DNA of 6,969 bases, from positions 1-6,969 of the forward strand of contig DNAE01000234.1 in the NCBI GenBank assembly GCA_003543635.1, written 5' to 3'. Under the pieces are notes generated by a model. It searched no databases, was not told the DNA's origin, and saw only the letters and a program-made list of their open reading frames with translations. Below, piece by piece: positions 4,751-6,969 of this stretch (the stretch's first letter is position 1; each line of letters opens with the position of its first letter). Source of the stretch: Clostridiales bacterium. GTDB lineage: Bacteria > Bacillota > Clostridia > Saccharofermentanales > Saccharofermentanaceae. The position numbers and the translations under genes are program-made.

Positions 4751-6969
4751 TCAGTCTTCGCTGTAGTTGTGGAAGGTGTCGTACATCGTCTGTCCGTAAC
4801 CTGCCCTGCGCTCCTGGACATCCTCGTCCTGGTTCGCGGGATTCTCGTAGTCGAAGAGAACTTTATTGGACGCCTGCATTATGGAGGTGGCTCCCCTGAG
4901 GGCACTCAGGACTCCGGGATAGTTGTTCGATATCTCCTGCTCAAGGAAGGCGAGCTGCATATCCAGGTCTCCGATGGATGTGCCCCAGTCATCGGCAAAG
5001 TCCTTAAGGGCCTTTTTCCTGGTCCAGTATGTCCACTGGGCAAGGCCGTATCCCGCGCAGTCGTCAACGAAGTCGTCGTAGTCTCCCTCGTCCACGGCCT
5101 CGGTATATTCCGTATCCGTCATATCGAACTGGTACTCGTAGTAGTTCTCCAGGTTGTCGGACCTGAGGGTGCTCTCGGCATAGAGGTTACCCATGAGTCC
5201 GGCAGCTCCGTATTCGTTGCCCAGCCAACCCACGAGGGCATTCCAGATGGCCAGATGTTCCTCGTTTACGGTCTTGCCGTAGATGTTGCTGCTGTAGTTC
5301 CCGTAGATCCTGGTTCCGTTCACCACCGTGAAGGGTCTCACCACGAACCAGTAGTCGCTGCCGGAGGCAAGGTTCCTTATCCTGACGGTGGTGTCGGTAA
5401 ACTCACCTGCCAGGGTCCAGGGACCCGTGGAGGAAACGCCGGACATATACACCTGATAGTAGGTTGCTCCCGCCACGGGATTAAAGGAAACCTTTATGCT
5501 GCCCGTGGTGGCACCGAAGGTCTTAAGGCCCGTTACGGGATCGAAGCAGGGTCTTGCGCTGACCACGTTGCTGTACTCGCCGTAGATGAGCTTTCCGTTG
5601 ACCCTCAGATAGGGACGGACCTTGTAGTAGTAGGTGGTGCCGTAGGTAAGGCTAGTGGAGAGCCTGTTGGTCTTGGTGGTGGAACCCAGGAGCACATAGG
5701 ATCCGTTGGCAGAAGTGGATCTCCAGATCTGATATCCCTCAGCGCCTGCCACCGCATTCCAGGTCACATTGACCGAATTGAAGGATGCCTTGGCGGCAGC
5801 TGCACCGCTGACGGCACCGAGGGTGGGTCTGGCACTCACGACACTGCTGTAGGAACCGTAGACCAGCTTCCCGTTTGCCCGAAGGTAAGGACGCACCTTG
5901 TAGTAGTAGGTGGTACCGCAATCAAGGGATGTGGAAACTCTGCTGGTCTTGGTGGTGGATCCCAAAAGCACATAGGATCCGTCCGCCGAGGTGGATCTCC
6001 AGATCTGATATCCCTCGGCTCCGTCCACAGAACTCCAGGAAACGTTAACGGAGTTATATCCGGCTCTTGAGGCGGATATCCCCGTCACGGCATTGAGGGT
6101 GGGCTTTGCGCTTACCACGGCACCGTAGGAGCCGTAGACCAGCTTGCCGTTTACCCGGAGGTAGGGACGCACCTTATAGTAGTAAGTAGTCCCGCAATCA
6201 AGGGACGTGGAAAGTCTGTTTGTCTTTGTGGTGGATCCCAGAAGCGCATAGGAGCCGGAGGAGGAAGCGGACCTCCAGATCTGATATCCCTCAGCGCCTT
6301 CCACCGCATTCCAGGTGATATTCACGGAGTTATAGGATGCCTTGACGGCCGTAGTTCCCGTTAACGCATCCAGGCTGGGCTTGGCATTCACGACGGTGCT
6401 GTAAGGTCCGTAGACCAGCTTGCCGTTTACCCGGAGGTAAGGGCGCACCTTATAGTAGTATGTGGTCCCGCAATCAAGGGATGAGGAGACCCTGCTGGTC
6501 TTTGTGGTGGATCCCAGGAGAACGTAGGGACCGCCCAGGGATGTGGCTCTCCAGATCTGATATCCCTCCGCACCGGCGACGGCATTCCAGCCGACAGTTA
6601 CGGAGGTATAGGAAGAGGGCGTTGCGGAAACTCCCATGGCGGGCTTGAGGACGGGTCTTCCCGTCACCACGGAACCGTAGGCTCCGTAGGTGGTCTTGCC
6701 CCCGGAAACCGTATAGGCCCTTACCTTGAAGTTATATGTGGTACCGCAGTACAGATTCTTGGCAAGGGTCGATGTGGATCTGGTATTCGCGATGCACTGA
6801 TATGTTCCGGAAGCTGAAGTCGCCGCCCAGACCTGATAGCCCGTGGCTCCGGATACGGCATTCCAGCATACCGTGACGGAATTATAGGAGTCAACGCAGG
6901 TGTAGATACCCGTGGGGGCCGCAGGGGCAGCCATCACTTCGATCTCCTCTATCTCTTCGATCACCTCCG
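4751..6969 (-). CDS. Cell-wall protein with six FnIII repeats and a C-terminal phage-tail-lysozyme-like domain; 5' end outside the window
   Basis: This is a predicted secreted peptidoglycan-acting protein. About 739 codons are visible and the frame is open to the window edge. Counting from the GTG at 6964 as residue 1, an acidic stretch (IEEIEEIE) and MAAPAAP lead into six FnIII modules: about 14-105, 106-197, 198-289, 290-381, 382-473 and 474-566. Modules 2-5 are near-identical, 92 residues each. Modules 1 and 6 have diverged. Residues 567-737 resemble the phage tail lysozyme domain. GLMGNLYAES holds the candidate catalytic Glu597, and GYGLAQWTYW plus a YENPANQ tail segment follow. FnIII modules probably serve as spacers or binders at the cell surface. 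No signal peptide is visible; the acidic segment before MAAPAAP looks like sequence just after a cleavage site, so the true start is probably upstream. A GTG or ATG start at 6964 or 6934 cannot be excluded. The gene ends one base before the amidohydrolase. Confidence 0.85.
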   Translation of the reverse strand, partial: EVIEEIEEIEVMAAPAAPTGIYTCVDSYNSVTVCWNAVSGATGYQVWAATSASGTYQCIANTRSTSTLAKNLYCGTTYNFKVRAYTVSGGKTTYGAYGSVVTGRPVLKPAMGVSATPSSYTSVTVGWNAVAGAEGYQIWRATSLGGPYVLLGSTTKTSRVSSSLDCGTTYYYKVRPYLRVNGKLVYGPYSTVVNAKPSLDALTGTTAVKASYNSVNITWNAVEGAEGYQIWRSASSSGSYALLGSTTKTNRLSTSLDCGTTYYYKVRPYLRVNGKLVYGSYGAVVSAKPTLNAVTGISASRAGYNSVNVSWSSVDGAEGYQIWRSTSADGSYVLLGSTTKTSRVSTSLDCGTTYYYKVRPYLRANGKLVYGSYSSVVSARPTLGAVSGAAAAKASFNSVNVTWNAVAGAEGYQIWRSTSANGSYVLLGSTTKTNRLSTSLTYGTTYYYKVRPYLRVNGKLIYGEYSNVVSARPCFDPVTGLKTFGATTGSIKVSFNPVAGATYYQVYMSGVSSTGPWTLAGEFTDTTVRIRNLASGSDYWFVVRPFTVVNGTRIYGNYSSNIYGKTVNEEHLAIWNALVGWLGNEYGAAGLMGNLYAESTLRSDNLENYYEYQFDMTDTEYTEAVDEGDYDDFVDDCAGYGLAQWTYWTRKKALKDFADDWGTSIGDLDMQLAFLEQEISNNYPGVLSALRGATSIMQASNKVLFDYENPANQDEDVQERRAGYGQTMYDTFHNYSED
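4754..5266 (-). other. Phage-tail-lysozyme-like catalytic domain within the FnIII protein
   Basis: This 171-residue C-terminal domain begins at NEEHLAIWNALVGW and contains GNLYAES, whose Glu is placed as in lysozyme-like transglycosylases and muramidases. Two further conserved-looking blocks are SDNLEN...YTEAVD and GYGLAQWTYWTRKKAL. The ending with ERRAGYGQTMYDTF resembles domains found in phage tail-tip lysins and clostridial cell-wall proteins. Hydrolytic activity is inferred from these motifs. Confidence 0.75.
5546..6649 (-). repeat. Four tandem near-identical 276-bp FnIII repeats
   Basis: Copies lie at 6649-6374, 6373-6098, 6097-5822 and 5821-5546. A shared landmark, gatctgatatccctc on the plus strand, recurs at 5726, 6002, 6278 and 6554, exactly 276 bases apart. 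The protein blocks AEGYQIWR and GSTTKT are present in all four, and YYYKVRPYLR is followed by NGKL in each. Flanking copies at about 6925-6650 and 5545-5267 are clearly diverged FnIII modules. The pattern suggests recent tandem duplication or gene conversion in the centre of the array. Confidence 0.9.

Noticed and set aside
4730..6070. Long plus-strand open frame opposite the FnIII-lysozyme gene
   Set aside because: It is antisense to strongly supported FnIII and lysozyme coding sequence. Its valine- and glycine-rich repeats simply mirror the 276-bp repeat and the codon bias. No recognisable domain or good ribosome site was seen.
5546..6649. CRISPR or other direct-repeat array
   Set aside because: The repeats are 276 bp, contiguous without spacers, and preserve a protein reading frame of FnIII modules.

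Overview
All eight genes in this window lie on the minus strand, so transcription runs from high to low coordinates. The DNA is moderately GC-rich by eye. It has strong GGAGG-type Shine-Dalgarno sites, tight ATGA stop/start overlaps, a consensus sigma-A promoter, an HPr/Crh-like regulator and a compact tsaE-tsaB-rimI block. Together these point to a Firmicute, most likely a clostridial gut or anaerobic lineage such as Lachnospiraceae or a relative. The family-level placement is inference.

Layout in the direction of transcription: (1) 6969-4751, the C-terminal bulk of a large, probably secreted cell-wall protein. It has six fibronectin type III (FnIII) repeats followed by a phage-tail-lysozyme-like domain, and its N-terminus is beyond the window edge. 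(2) 4749-3946, a TIM-barrel amidohydrolase that starts one base after the previous stop. (3) 3949-3518 tsaE, (4) 3515-2835 tsaB and (5) 2838-2410 rimI, covering tRNA t6A modification and ribosomal protein acetylation. (6) 2413-1784, a NUDIX hydrolase with an N-terminal helical extension. Genes 1-6 are packed with gaps of 2 bases or less, or 4-base overlaps, so they look like one operon tail. A 151-bp gap (1633-1783) follows. It holds a consensus promoter (TTGACT-17 bp-TATACT) that drives (7) 1632-1372, an 86-aa HPr-like protein with Gln at the position of the phosphorylatable His15 but Ser46 retained (Crh-like). Then comes (8) 1348-1, uvrC, cut off by the window edge before its C-terminal third.

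The t6A proteins TsaE and TsaB would act together with TsaC/TsaD encoded elsewhere, and RimI acetylates the N-terminus of a ribosomal protein. The HPr-like protein is probably regulatory rather than a sugar-transport phosphocarrier. In many clostridia hprK (HPr kinase) lies close to uvrC, so the gene just beyond the left edge is worth reading.

The most interesting items are the His15-less HPr paralogue with its own strong promoter, and the FnIII-lysozyme protein with four near-identical repeats in exact 276-bp register sitting at the head of a t6A operon. I did not find a CRISPR array, RNA gene, insertion sequence or clearly novel system.
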